From positions 68,696,956-68,760,955 of the forward strand of contig NC_087065.1 of NCBI RefSeq assembly GCF_963678635.1: a stretch of DNA of 64,000 nucleotides, in the 5' to 3' direction. Under the pieces are notes generated by a model. The model searched no databases, was not told the origin of the DNA, and saw only the letters and a program-made list of their open reading frames with translations. Source of the DNA: Symsagittifera roscoffensis. Lineage: Eukaryota > Xenacoelomorpha > Acoela > Convolutidae. A program made the position numbers and the translations under genes. Of this stretch, positions 40,925-52,080 are shown in pieces (the stretch's first letter is position 1; each line of letters begins with the position of its first letter).

Positions 40925-43900
40925 GATAAGGTTGAGAATTTCATGTTTTGTGAAATTTTTTCATGTTATTTTTTGTCGAAACTTTTGAAAAATCTCAAAA
41001 ATTGACGTATCTCGTAAACTAAAAAGATTTGGTAACTCAAATATGGAGGCCAAAATTGAAAAACCTGGGGAAGTTTTGACAGCATCTCAAAATTTGGTTG
41101 TTAATTTCAAACTTGGGAAAATAAACATTGAATTTAAACTGGAAAATCGAAAAAAAATCTTAACCATTGCAAAATACGGATATAGCTCAAACATTCAAAA
41201 ATAATACGTTGAAAAAGCTTAACCATGGCGAGATAGTGAAATCCGCATTTAAATATATAATACAATATTGGGTTGTTAATTTCAAACTTGGGAAAATAAA
41301 CATTGATTTTAAACTGGAAAATCGAAAAAAAAAATCTTAACCATTGCAATATACGGATATAGCTCAAACATGCAAAAATAATACGTTGAAAAAGCTTAAC
41401 CATGGCGAGATAGTGAAATCCGCATTTAAATATATAATAGAATATTGGGTTGTTAATTTCAAACTTGGGAAAATAAACATTGATTTTAAACTGGAAAATC
41501 GAAAAAAAAATCTTAACCATTGCAATATACGGATATAGCTTAAACATGCAAAAATAATATGTTGAAAATTCTTAACCATGGCGAGATAGTGAAGCCCGCA
41601 TTTAAATATATAATAGAATATTGGGTTGTTAATTTCAAACTTGGGAGAATAAACATTGACTTTAAACTGGAAAATCGAAAAAAAAATCTTAACCATTGCA
41701 ATATAAGGATATAGTTTAAACATGCAAAAATAATACGTTGAAAAAATTTAACCATGGCGAGATAGTGAAGCCCGCATTTAAATATATATTAGATTAGGTT
41801 GAGAATTTCATGTTTTGTGAAATTTTTTCATGTTACTTTTTTTCGAAACTTTTGAAAAATCTCAAAAATTGCCGTATCTCGTAAACTAAAAAGATTTGGT
41901 AACTCAAATATGGAGGCCAAAACCGCAAAACCTTGGGAAATTTTGACAGCATCTCAATAATTGGTTGTTAATTTCAAACTTGGGAAAATAAACATTGAAT
42001 TTAAACTGGAAAATCGAAAAAAAAAATCTTAACCATTGCAATGTACGGATATAGCTTAAACATGCAAAAAATTTACGTTGAAAAAGCTTAACCATGGCGA
42101 GATAGTGAAGCCCGCATTTAAATATATAATAGAATATTGGGTTGTTAATTTCAAACTTGGGAAAATAAACATTGATTTTAAACTGGAAAATCGAAAAAAA
42201 AATCTGAACCATTGCAATATACGGATATAGCTTAAACTTGCAAAAATAATATGTTGAAAAATCTTAACCAAGGCGAGATAGTGAAGCCAGCATTCAAATA
42301 CATAAAAGAATATTGGGTTGTTAATTTCAAACTTGGGAGAATAAACATTGAGTTTTAACTGGAAAATCGAAAAATATCTTAACCATTGCAATATAAGGAT
42401 ATGGCTTAAACATGCAAAAATATTACGTTGAAAAAATTTAACCATGGCGAGATAGTGAAGCTCGCATTTAAATATATATTAGATAAGGTTGAGAATTTCA
42501 TGTTTTGTGAAATTTTTTCATGTTATTTTTTGTCGAAACTTTTGAAAAATCTCAAAAATTGACGTATCTCGTAAACTAAAAAGATTTGGTAACTCAAATA
42601 TGGAGGCCAAAATTGAAAAACCTGGGGAAGTTTTGACAGCATCTCAAAATTTGGTTGTTAATTTCAAACTTGGGAAAATAAACATTGAATTTAAACTGGA
42701 AAATCGAAAAAAAATCTTAACCATTGCAAAATACGGATATAGCTCAAACATTCAAAAATAATACGTTGAAAAAGCTTAACCATGGCGAGATAGTGAAATC
42801 CGCATTTAAATATATAATACAATATTGGGTTGTTAATTTCAAACTTGGGAAAATAAACATTGATTTTAAACTGGAAAATCGAAAAAAAAAATCTTAACCA
42901 TTGCAATATACGGATATAGCTCAAACATGCAAAAATAATACGTTGAAAAAGCTTAACCATGGCGAGATAGTGAAATCCGCATTTAAATATATAATAGAAT
43001 ATTGGGTTGTTAATTTCAAACTTGGGAAAATAAACATTGATTTTAAACTGGAAAATCGAAAAAAAAATCTTAACCATTGCAATATACGGATATAGCTTAA
43101 ACATGCAAAAATAATATGTTGAAAATTCTTAACCATGGCGAGATAGTGAAGCCCGCATTTAAATATATAATAGAATATTGGGTTGTTAATTTCAAACTTG
43201 GGAGAATAAACATTGACTTTAAACTGGAAAATCGAAAAAAAAAATCTTAACCATTGCAATATAAGGATATAGTTTAAACTTGCAAAAATAATACGTAATA
43301 AAAATTTAACCATGGCGAGATAGTGAAGCCCGCATTTAAATATATATTAGATTAGGTTGAGAATTTCATGTTTTGTGAAATTTTTTCATGTTACTTTTTT
43401 TCGAAATTTTTGAAAAATCTCAAAAATTGCCGTATCTCGTAAACTAAAAAGATTTGGTAACTCAAATATGGAGGCCAAAACCGCAAAACCTTGGGAAATT
43501 TTGACAGCATCTCAATAATTGGTTGTTAATTTCAAACTTGGGAAAATAAACATTGAATTTAAACTGGAAAATCGAAAAAAAAAATCTTAACCATTGCAAT
43601 GTACGGATATAGCTTAAACATGCAAAAAATTTACGTTGAAAAAGCTTAACCATGGCGAGATAGTGAAGCCCGCATTTAAATATATAATAGAATATTGGGT
43701 TGTTAATTTCAAACTTGGGAAAATAAACATTGATTTTAAACTGGAAAATCGAAAAAAAAAATCTTAACCATTGCAATATACGGATATAGCTTAAACTTGC
43801 AAAAATAATATGTTGAAAAATCTTAACCAAGGCGAGATAGTGAAGCCAGCATTCAAATACATAAAAGAATATTGGGTTGTTAATTTCAAACTTGGGAGAA

Positions 43901-45117
43901 TAAACATTGAGTTTTAACTGGAAAATCGAAAAAAATCTTAACCATTGCAATATAAGGATATGGCTTAAACATGCAAAAATATTACGTTGAAAAAATTTAA
44001 CCATGGCAAGATAGTGAAGCTCGCATTTAAATATATATTAGATAAGGTTGAGAATTTCATGTTTTGTGAAATTTTTTCATGTTATTTTTTTTCGAAACTT
44101 TTGAAAAATCTCAAAAATTGACGTATCTCGTTAACTAAAAAGATTTGGTAACTCAAATATGGAGGCCAAAATTGAAAAACCTGGGGAAGTTTTGACAGCA
44201 TCTCAAAATTTGGTTGTTAATTTCAAACTTGGGAAAATAAACATTGAATTTAAACTGGAAAATCGAAAAAAAATCTTAACCATTGCAAAATACGGATATA
44301 GCTCAAACATGCAAAAATAATACGTTGAAAAAGCTTAACCATGGCGAGATAGTGAAATCCGCATTTAAATATATAATAGAATATTGGGTTGTTAATTTCA
44401 AACTTGGGAAAATAAACATTGATTTTAAACTGGAAAATCGAAAAAAAAAATCTTAACCATTGCAATATACGGATATAGCTCAAACATGCAAAAATAATAC
44501 GTTGAAAAAGCTTAACCATGGCGAGATAGTGAAATCCGCATTTAAATATATAATAGAATATTGGGTTGTTAATTTCAAACTTCGGAAAATAAACATTGAT
44601 TTTAAACTGGAAAATCGAAAAAAAAATCTTAACCATTGCAATATACGGATATAGCTTAAAGATGCAAAAATAATATATTGAAAATTCTTAACCATGGCGA
44701 GAGAGTGAAGCCCGCATTTAAATATATAATAGAATATTGGGTTGTTAATTTCAAACTTGGGAGAATAAACATTGATTTTAAACTGGAAAATCGAAAAAAA
44801 AAATCTTAACCATTGCAATATAAGGATATAGTTTAAACATGCAAAAATAATACGTTGAAAAAATTTAACCATGGCCAGATAGTGAAGCCCGCAATTAAAT
44901 ATATATTAGATTAGGTTGAGAATTTCATGTTTTGTGAAATTTTTTCATGTTACTTTTTTTCGAAACTTTTGAAAAATCTCAAAAATTGCCGTATCTCGTA
45001 AACTAAAAAGATTTGGTAACTCAAATATGGAGGCCAAAATCGCAAAACCTGGGGAAGTTTTGACAGCATCTCAATAATTGGTTGTTAATTTCAAACTTGG
45101 GAAAATAAACATTGAAT
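40925..45117. repeat. 1,557-bp higher-order repeat, nearly three copies
   Basis: Units start at 40,925, 42,482 and 44,041, each with a second B at 41,792, 43,350 and 44,909. Spacing is 1,557-1,560 bp, matching two B plus seven A. Shared variants are TCATGTTATTTTTTGTCG, CTCAAAATTTGG, AGCTCAAACATTC, GTGAAATCCGCATTT and AAACCGCAAAACCTTGGG. The third copy is incomplete on the right. Confidence 0.9.
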
Positions 45118-46464
45118 TTAAACTGGAAAATCGAAAAAAAATCTTAACCATTGCAATATACGGATATAGCTTAAACATGCAAAAAAAATACGTTGAAAAA
45201 GCTTAACCATGGCGAGATAGTGAAGCCCGCATTTATTTATATAATAGAATATTGGGTTGTTAATTTCAAACTTGGGAAAATAAACATTGATTTTAAACGG
45301 GAAAATAAACATTGATTTTAAATTGGAAAATCGAAAAAAAAATCTTAACCATTGCAATATACGGATATAGCTTGAACATGCAAAAATAATACATTAAAAA
45401 AATTTAACCATGGCGAGATAGTGAAGCCCTCATTTAAATGTTTTATAGAATATTGGGTTGTTAATTTCAAACTTGGGAAAATAAATATTGAATTTAAACT
45501 GGAAAATCGAAAAAAAAATCTTAGCCATTGCAATATACGGATATAGCTTAAACATGCAATGACATTACGTTGAAAAAGCTTAACCATGGCGAGATAGTGA
45601 AGCCCGCATTTAAATGTATAATAAAAAATTGGGTTGATAATTTGAAACTTGGGAAAATCAATAAAAAAGTTTTCATGTTACTTTTTTTCGAAACTTTTGA
45701 AAAATCTCAAAAATTGCCGTATCTCGTAAACTAAAAAGATTTGGTAACTCAAATATGGAGGCCAAAATCGCAAAACCTTGGGAAATTTTGACAGCATCTC
45801 AATAATTGGTTGTTAATTTCAAACTTGGGAAAATAAACATTGAATTTAAACTGGAAAATCGAAAAAAAAAATCTTAACCATTGCAATGTACGGATATAGC
45901 TTAAACATGCAAAAAATTTACGTTGAAAAAGCTTAACCATGGCGAGATAGTGAAGCCCGCATTTAAATTTATAATAGAATATTGGGTTGTTAATTTCAAA
46001 CTTGGGAAAATAAACATTGATTTTAAACTGGAAAATCTAAAAAAAAATCTTAACCATTGCAATATACGGATATAGCTTGAACATGCAAAAAAAATATATT
46101 GAAAAAATTTAACCATGGCGAGATAGTGAAGCCCGCATTTAAATGTATAATAGAATATTGGGTTGTTAATTTCAAACTTGGGAAAATAAATATTGAATTT
46201 AAACTGGAAAATCGAAAAAAAAATCTTAGCCATTGCAATATACGGATATAGCTTAAACATGCAAAGACATTACGTTGAAAAGCTTAACCATGGCGAGATG
46301 GTGAAGCCCGCATTTAAATTTATAATAAAAAATTGGGTTGTTAATTTCAAACTTGGGAAAATAAACATTAATTTTAAAATTGAATATCGAAAAAAAAGTT
46401 TTAACCATTGCAATATACGGATATAGCTTAAACATGCAAAAATATTACGTTGAAAAAGCTTAAC
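45118..46464. repeat. Satellite array, block 7 with rearranged modules
   Basis: A modules with several local breaks. Near 45,278-45,325 GGGAAAATAAACATTGATTT is duplicated in tandem inside one A module. Near 45,655-45,675 an A module stops after GGGAAAATCAATAAAA and enters B at GTTTTCATGTTAC, skipping the normal join. No complete B lies between 44,909 and 47,032. Confidence 0.8.
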
Positions 46465-46992
46465 CATGGCGAGATAGTGAAGCCCGCATTAAAATGTATA
46501 ATAGATTATTGGGTTGTTAATTTCAAACTTGGGAAAATAAACATTGATTTTAAACTGGAAAATCGAAAAAAAAATCTTAACCATTGCAATATACGGATAT
46601 AGCTTAAACATGCAAAAATATTACGTTGAAAAAGCTTAACCATGGCGAGATAGTGAAGCCCGCATTAAAATGTATAATAGATTATTGGGTTGTTAATTTC
46701 AAACTTGGGAAAATAAACATTGATTTTAAACTGGAAAATCGAAAAAAAAATCTTAACCATTGCAATATACGGATATAGCTTAAACATGCAAAAATATTAC
46801 GTTGAAAAAGCTTAACCATGGCGAGATAGTGAAGCCCGCATTAAAATGTATAATAGATTATTGGGTTGTTAATTTCAAACTTGGGAAAATAAACAGTGAT
46901 TTTAAACTGGAAAATCGAAAAAAAAATCTTAACCATTGCAATATACGGATATAGCTTAAACATGCAAAAATATTACGTTGAAAAAGCTTAAC
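46465..46992. repeat. Near-perfect A-module trimer (3 x 176 bp)
   Basis: Three consecutive A modules of exactly 176 bp (46,465, 46,641, 46,817), all with the GCATTAAAATGTATAATAG spelling. I saw a single difference, AAACAGTGATTTT in the third. They contain no B and represent the most recent amplification visible in the window. Confidence 0.9.
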
Positions 46993-47293
46993 CATGGCGA
47001 GATAGTGAAGCCCGCATTCAAATATGTAATAGACAAGGTTGAGAATTTCAAATTTTGTGAAAATTTTTTAAGTTACTTTTTTTCGAAATTTTTGAAAAAT
47101 CTCAAAAATTGCCGTATCTCGTAAACTAAAAAGGTTTGGTAACTCAAATATGGAGGCCAAAATCGCAAAACTTGGGGAAGTTTTGACAGCATCTCATTAT
47201 TTGGTTGTTAAATTCAAACTTGGGAAAATAAACATTGAATTTACACTGGAAAATCGAAAAAAATCTTAACCATTGCAATATACGGATATAGCT
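46993..47293. repeat. Satellite flank left of retrotransposon copy 1
   Basis: A and B sequence (B at 47032) ending at the module-A box TACGGATATAGCT, where the retrotransposon begins. The A module next to the junction has TTTACACTGG in place of TTTAAACTGG, a variant also found next to copies 2 and 3. Confidence 0.85.
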
Positions 47294-47932
47294 AAAAATA
47301 AATTATTCCAATGGAAATTATGTACAAATTGCATGTATAATTATTTACAGGAATAACATAAAAACATTAAATCATCATGGTAGTATCACGCACCTTAAGA
47401 ACTACTGTAAGAAGGCCGGATATGGACAACATAGACGATAGTGAAATGAACAGAAAGCAAGGTATGTACAAAATGTGAGTTTATGTACAAAATATAAACA
47501 GATGTTTAAAGGTAAACTGGCCTATTTGAGGAAATAATAAACGTCTGAGAGCGCGTCGCTATCTCCCAATGTCCCTAAGACAGACGCCGCGTTTTCAACT
47601 TGAATCGCAATGTAGATGCGTTGTTTCATGTAAAATGACGACTTTGGTTCTTGAGTAGTTTCGTTGAGTTTTCTACCCAGGGTCTTGAGAAATTTGAGCG
47701 TTTGTGGACCGCATCCGCCTTTCAAAGGAAAGAAAGCATGATGAGCCTCGATGTTTTTCAGACGCAAAAACATGCGCTCCAAATCAGCTATCTTGTCACT
47801 GAGAGCATTGGAGATGGCAAGATTCCCTACAGGAGCCCCCAGGATTATCAAGTTGTCGATGCCCGGAGTTTCTATCAACGGGGAGATCTTGTTGAACTCT
47901 GACAAGATGAGCGACTTTTGTGTCTTCGATGA
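47294..47932 (-). mobile_element. Non-LTR retrotransposon, copy 1 (5'-truncated, internally deleted)
   Basis: Minus-strand fragment whose 3' end is at 47,294, immediately after the satellite box GGATATAGCT. It carries the same 3' untranslated region and C-terminal coding end as copies 2 and 3. At about 47,720 it jumps across roughly 960 bp relative to copy 2 (49,537 to 50,496). It ends near 47,932, where TCTTCGATGAAAAAGCTT switches to satellite GTTGAAAAAGCTT. The short similarity GATGAAAAAGCTT / GTTGAAAAAGCTT suggests microhomology at this join. No poly(A) is present at the 3' end. Confidence 0.88.
47522..47905 (-). pseudogene. Retrotransposon polyprotein remnant, copy 1
   Basis: An open frame of 127 codons created by the internal deletion. 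Its first part matches the post-RT region (ILGAPVGNLAISNAL, HHAFFPLK). It then fuses to the C-terminal end (GGCGPQTLKFLKTLGRKLN to VYYFLK). The RT, the zinc knuckle and the endonuclease motifs are missing, so no enzymatic function is expected. The downstream 3' untranslated region (47,294-47,521) is intact. The chimeric open frame probably stayed open by chance. Confidence 0.8.
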
Positions 47933-49109
47933 AAAAGCTTAACCATGGCGAGATAGTGAAGCCCGCATTAAAATGTATAGTAGAATATTGGGTTGTTAAT
48001 TTCAAACTTGGGAAAATAAACATTGATTTTAAACTGGAAAATCGAAAAAAAAATCTTAACCATTGCAATATACGGATATAGCTTAAATATGCGAAAATAA
48101 TACGTTGAAAAAGCTTAACCAAGGCGAGATAGTGAAGCCCGCATTTAAATATTAATAGAATATTGGGTTGTTAATTTCAAACTTGGCAAAATAAACAGTG
48201 ATTTTAAACTGGAAAATCGAAAAAAAAATCTTAACCATTGCAATATACGGATATAGCTTAAACATGCAAAAATATTACGTTGAAAAAGCTTAACCATGGC
48301 GAGATAGTGAAGCCCGCATTCAAATATGTAATAGACAAGGTTGAGAATTTCACATTTTGTGAAAATTTTTCAAGTTACTTTTTTTCGAAATTTTTGAAAA
48401 ATCTCAAAAATTGCCGTATCTCGTAAACTAAAAAGCTTTGGTAACTCAAATATGGAGGCCAAAATTCAAAAACCTGGGGAAGTTTTGACAGCATCTCAAA
48501 ATTTGGTTGTTAATTTCAAACTTGGGAAAATAAACATTGATTTTAAACTGGAAAATCGAAAAAAAAATCTTAACCATTGCAATATACGGATATAGCTTAA
48601 ATATGCGAAAATAATACGTTGAAAAAGCTTAACCAAGGCGAGATAGTGAAGCCCGCATTTAAATATTAATAGAATATTGGGTTGTTAATTTCAAACTTGG
48701 CAAAATAAACAGTGATTTTAAACTGGAAAATCGAAAAAAAAATCTTAACCATTGCAATATACGGATATAGCTTAAACATGCAAAAATATTACGTTGAAAA
48801 AGCTTAACCATGGCGAGATAGTGAAGCCCGCATTCAAATATGTAATAGACAAGGTTGAGAATTTCACATTTTGTGAAAATTTTTCAAGTTACTTTTTTTC
48901 GAAATTTTTGAAAAATCTCAAAAATTGCCGTATCTCGTAAACTAAAAAGATTTGGTAACTCAAATATGGAGGCCAAAATCGCAAAACTTGGGGAAGTTTT
49001 GACAGCATCTCATTATTTGGTTGTTAAATTCAAACTTGGGAAAATAAAAATTGAATTTACACTGGAAAATTGAAAAAAATCTTAACCATTGCAATATACG
49101 GATATAGCT
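47933..49109. repeat. Satellite between retrotransposon copies 1 and 2 (514-bp tandem unit)
   Basis: A and B modules with B at 48,334 and 48,848. A unit of 514 bp (one B, two A) starting at about 48,061 is repeated from 48,575. Both copies share TTAAATATGCGAAAATAAT, AACCAAGGCGAG, AAATATTAATAG and CTTGGCAAAATAAACAGTG. The segment ends at the GGATATAGCT box, where copy 2 begins. Confidence 0.88.
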
Positions 49110-49337
49110 AAAAATAAATTATTCCAATGGAAATTATGTACAAATTGCATGTATAATTATTTACAGGAATAACATAAAAACATTAAATCATCATGGTAGT
49201 ATCACGCACCTTAAGAACCACTGTAAGAAGGCCGGATATGGACAACATAGACGATAGTGAAATGAACAGAAAGCAAGGTATGTATAAAATGTGAGTTTAT
49301 GTACAAAATATAAACAGATGTTTAAAGGTAAACTGGC

Positions 49338-49730
49338 CTAATTGAGGAAATAATAAACGTCTGAGAGCGCGTCGCTATCTCCCAATGTCCCTAAGACAGA
49401 CGCCGCGTTTTCAACTTGAATCGCAATGTAGATGCGTTGTTTCATGTAAAATGACGACTTTGGTTCTTGAGTAGTTTCGTTGAGTTTTCTACCCAGGGTC
49501 TTGAGAAATTTGAGCGTTTGTGGACCGCATCCGCCTTGAATCGCGAAAGAAACTGGGGCAAAAATGTATCCTCGATTTATTAAGTCAGCGTATTTAGAGG
49601 TTTTACGGTTTTCGGCTTCAGAGGCAGCAGAGAATTGAGATGCAGTGCCAGAGGACAGACGGCTTGGTGCCAGGGCGTCGACAACAGTGGCATCCCATAT
49701 AAATGACTGACTTCTCTCCCAAGGCACCAA
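49338..49730 (-). pseudogene. Retrotransposon restriction-like endonuclease C-terminus, copy 2
   Basis: Open frame of 130 codons beginning just after the KRPE frameshift: VPWERSQSFIWDATVVDAL, then LAPSRLSSG, NRGYIFAPVSFAIQGGCG and a C-terminus ending VYYFLN. The acidic residue in WDATVVD together with the preceding RP-acidic motif resembles the PD-(D/E)XK arrangement of restriction-like endonucleases that nick target DNA for reverse transcription. The assignment rests on motif layout only. In copies 2 and 3 the frameshift lies between the two acidic motifs. Confidence 0.7.
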
Positions 49731-50680
49731 CTCTCTGGACGTTTCTGGTCTGCTGTGGACAGACCAGGAGGCTCGAGAACTGAAGGAATGTTGATCGATC
49801 CTAAAGCTCGCTTCACTACATCGTTAATCATTGAGTGGCGCTGAAGCCTGCCGGCGCTTCTCCTGCACGAAAGACCGTGCCCTCCAAAAAGGTCGACGTG
49901 CTCACTACAACGGCAGACGTAAGGCTCACATATGGGGACACCAAGACGAAGAGCGAGAGATAATCTGAGATGGATATTGGAAAGCTTGGGGCCCAAAGAA
50001 CTTGACGGCAGGGCGGTGAGCCAAGCAGACTGTAGCTTACCCTCGAAAGACTTAAGGCGAATGCGAGATTTATCGTCAGGTGCGTCGGTGATCAGATTAT
50101 TAAGCCGGGTTCTGTATACAGGGTCAGACCAAGACTTCTGAAAATTGTTCTCGGGGATAGTGGTGGAGCCAGAGAGCTCATACCATTGTGACAAGGCTCC
50201 TTCATACAAATGGTCTGAGAAAGGCTTATTTAGGATTTCGGAACAAAGGCGTGAAGAACTGCCAACAGACGAGAGATACCCGCATACGGCAAGAACAGAC
50301 GCATATCCTAATCCGAGACCACCTAAAGGTGCGGGAAGGGACGTTTGCTTGCGGGCGTCAGTATCAATTCTTATGTTGCAGATGCTCTCGAGGCTGGAGT
50401 AGAGGATGTCGTCGTATTTAGCTAAGAGTTCAGCTTAGTTGAAACACGGAGAGGAGCGAAGGATATATAACAACTTCGGGATAGAAAACGAACTCTTCAA
50501 AGGAAAGAAAGCATGATGAGCCTCGATGTTTTTCAGACGCAAAAACATGCGCTCCAAATCAGCTATCTTGTCACTGAGAGCATTGGAGATGGCAAGATTC
50601 CCTACAGGAGCCCCCAGGATTATCAAGTTGTCGATGCCCGGAGTTTCTATCAACGGGGAGATCTTGTTGAACTCTGACAA
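49580..50680 (-). pseudogene. Retrotransposon post-RT region and zinc knuckle, copy 2
   Basis: Resumes in another frame after the RT (SEFNKISPLIETPGIDN), continues through ILGAPVGNLA and LRSSPCFN, then meets a private TAA at 50,435-50,437 (copy 3 has tyrosine). The frame is open again to the CxC...HxxxC zinc knuckle (CRC then GGHGLSCRR) and the RHSMINDVVKRAL helix, which lead into the endonuclease. Near KRPE a frameshift shared with copy 3 carries the last part into a wrong frame. Such a zinc knuckle ahead of a nuclease is typical of RLE-bearing non-LTR elements. Confidence 0.8.
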
Positions 50681-50754
50681 GATGAGCGACTTTTGTGTCT
50701 CCGATGAGTTGCCTAAAAAATACAGCTCGCAGTTGTCGGGACGGACCTCGAGAC

Positions 50755-51639
50755 CTAACTTGGCACTTCGGAGATGATCATGCGGAAGTCGCGCAGAACG
50801 ATGGCGTAATCTCCGCCTAAGTTACTATCGTCTAGATACCACAGGTTCAACTCTGATTCGACTTTGTGGGTGATTTCGTTCACAGTATCACAGAAAATTG
50901 GCGGTGCCTCAGGGTCGCCTTGCTGACCACCTTCGTCTGAAGACAAAGCGGAATCACCGATGAAAAGATGTGATGCGGAGTCATAAGCTGCGTGCGTATA
51001 AGGATAAAGACCCGGATAACGCTCGTGAATCAGAGAAAAAAACTTGATCCGGGAGATGGAATTGAACGCGTTCTTGAAACCTATTTTGAGAATGACCTTG
51101 CCGCTACTTTCAATATTGTCATGTAAGTACATTCGCGTGGCATGGACTGCAGCCTCTGCTCCTCGAGGCGTGCCATAGCCTAGTTGACGGGCGCCGTATG
51201 ACTCTTTTCTAGCAGTTGAGTACGCGCGTCCACCACATTTGGAGGCCAATCTGCGGAAGACGTTTCGCGCAGCAATGGGACGAACTCATCCAGTCTTCTT
51301 GCTCACGGCGAACAGATTAGCTCCAAACACAAACGGGCGAATGAGAACCGGAACTTTTCCTGCCAGAACGATGTTGATAAAAGACGTGAGACTACTCAAG
51401 AAGGGCTGTGAGGCTTCTCCACGTTGACTGATTAGGTCTTTAAGAATCTGCGGAGTCACTCGATCAGGCCCAGCAGCAGAACCAGAAGGAAAAGACTGAA
51501 TGGCTTTGGAGACACTAGAGACGCGGCAAACAACCGGAGACTCTGAAGAAGGGACTGGAATGGAGGAGACAGCATTGGAACGCGGGGGATGTTTTTTCCT
51601 CAGCTCGTCCACAACAGCAGGGTCACCAGGATCCACCAT
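50755..51639 (-). pseudogene. Retrotransposon reverse transcriptase, copy 2 (catalytically dead)
   Basis: Non-LTR-type RT. Recognisable motifs: GSAAGPDRVTPQILKDL before the fingers, motif A region KIGFKNAFNSI, motif B GGQQGDPEAPP, and motif C YLDD at 50,827-50,838. Two private lesions are visible. A TGA at 51,286-51,288 lies just after FAVSKKTG. The motif-A aspartate is replaced by glycine (codon at 51,079-51,081; copy 3 keeps GAT). Motif A normally supplies one of the three metal-binding acidic residues, so this copy could not polymerise even without the stop. The frame then ends at SEVPS and a TAG, a frameshift shared with copy 3. Confidence 0.88.
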
Positions 51640-51648
51640 TTCCTCATC

Positions 51649-52080
51649 TTAGGAGGCAACACGAATGGCGCCTTTGATGTCGGAGGCTTCTATCTTCACA
51701 GAGACGCGCTTGCTCAGCTCTTCAGACGGAGACTGCGTGGAAGGCTTAGGTTTCCTCGCTTTCTTTTGGTCGCGAGTGGCTGGGGCTTCTTCACCAGACT
51801 GGAAAGCACAAATCCGCTCATTGACTTTGGAAGCTAGTGACTGACTGATATTTTTATCCTTCTTGGTTACTGATAGGCATTTACCTATAAGAGTAAATAA
51901 ACTGCACCAATGGGACAAAAGATCCGGCTGTGAACAGATTTTGTCAAAAACAGTAATAAAAGCACGGGCTAAGTTGTTCCGTGAGGCTTTAGGAACACGC
52001 TTGAGGCAGTCAAGTCTATCAGAACAAAAAGCACGCAAGAGTTTTATGCACTGTGGTTCGTTGACAGAACTTACTACGTC
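51649..52080 (-). pseudogene. Retrotransposon ORF, copy 2: linker between PHD and RT
   Basis: Same reading frame as the PHD part, continuing after the private TAG. It reads through a helix-rich segment (LRAFCSDRLDCLKRV, NNLARAFITVFDKICSQ) and a basic stretch (KKARKPKPS), then DIKGAIRVAS and a TAA at 51,649-51,651. Copy 3 carries the same TAA. The next codons (DEEMVDPGDP) are in the same frame, so either the element had a single long ORF and this stop is an old shared lesion, or two ORFs are separated by one stop. Confidence 0.75.

Noticed and set aside
16434-45117. HORs as pure assembly artefacts
   Set aside because: Copies within each HOR differ by scattered private variants, so they are not simple assembly duplicates. 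Copy numbers may still be wrong, and only long reads can settle that.
302-46467. Dozens of open frames of 60-218 codons on both strands of the satellite
   Set aside because: They repeat with the satellite, shift frame at each 176-bp monomer, and have no domain or start context. They are low-stop AT-rich repeat text.
1-47293. CENP-B box
   Set aside because: TTCGAAA tracts begin like the box, but the required A..CGGG half is missing in the modules inspected.
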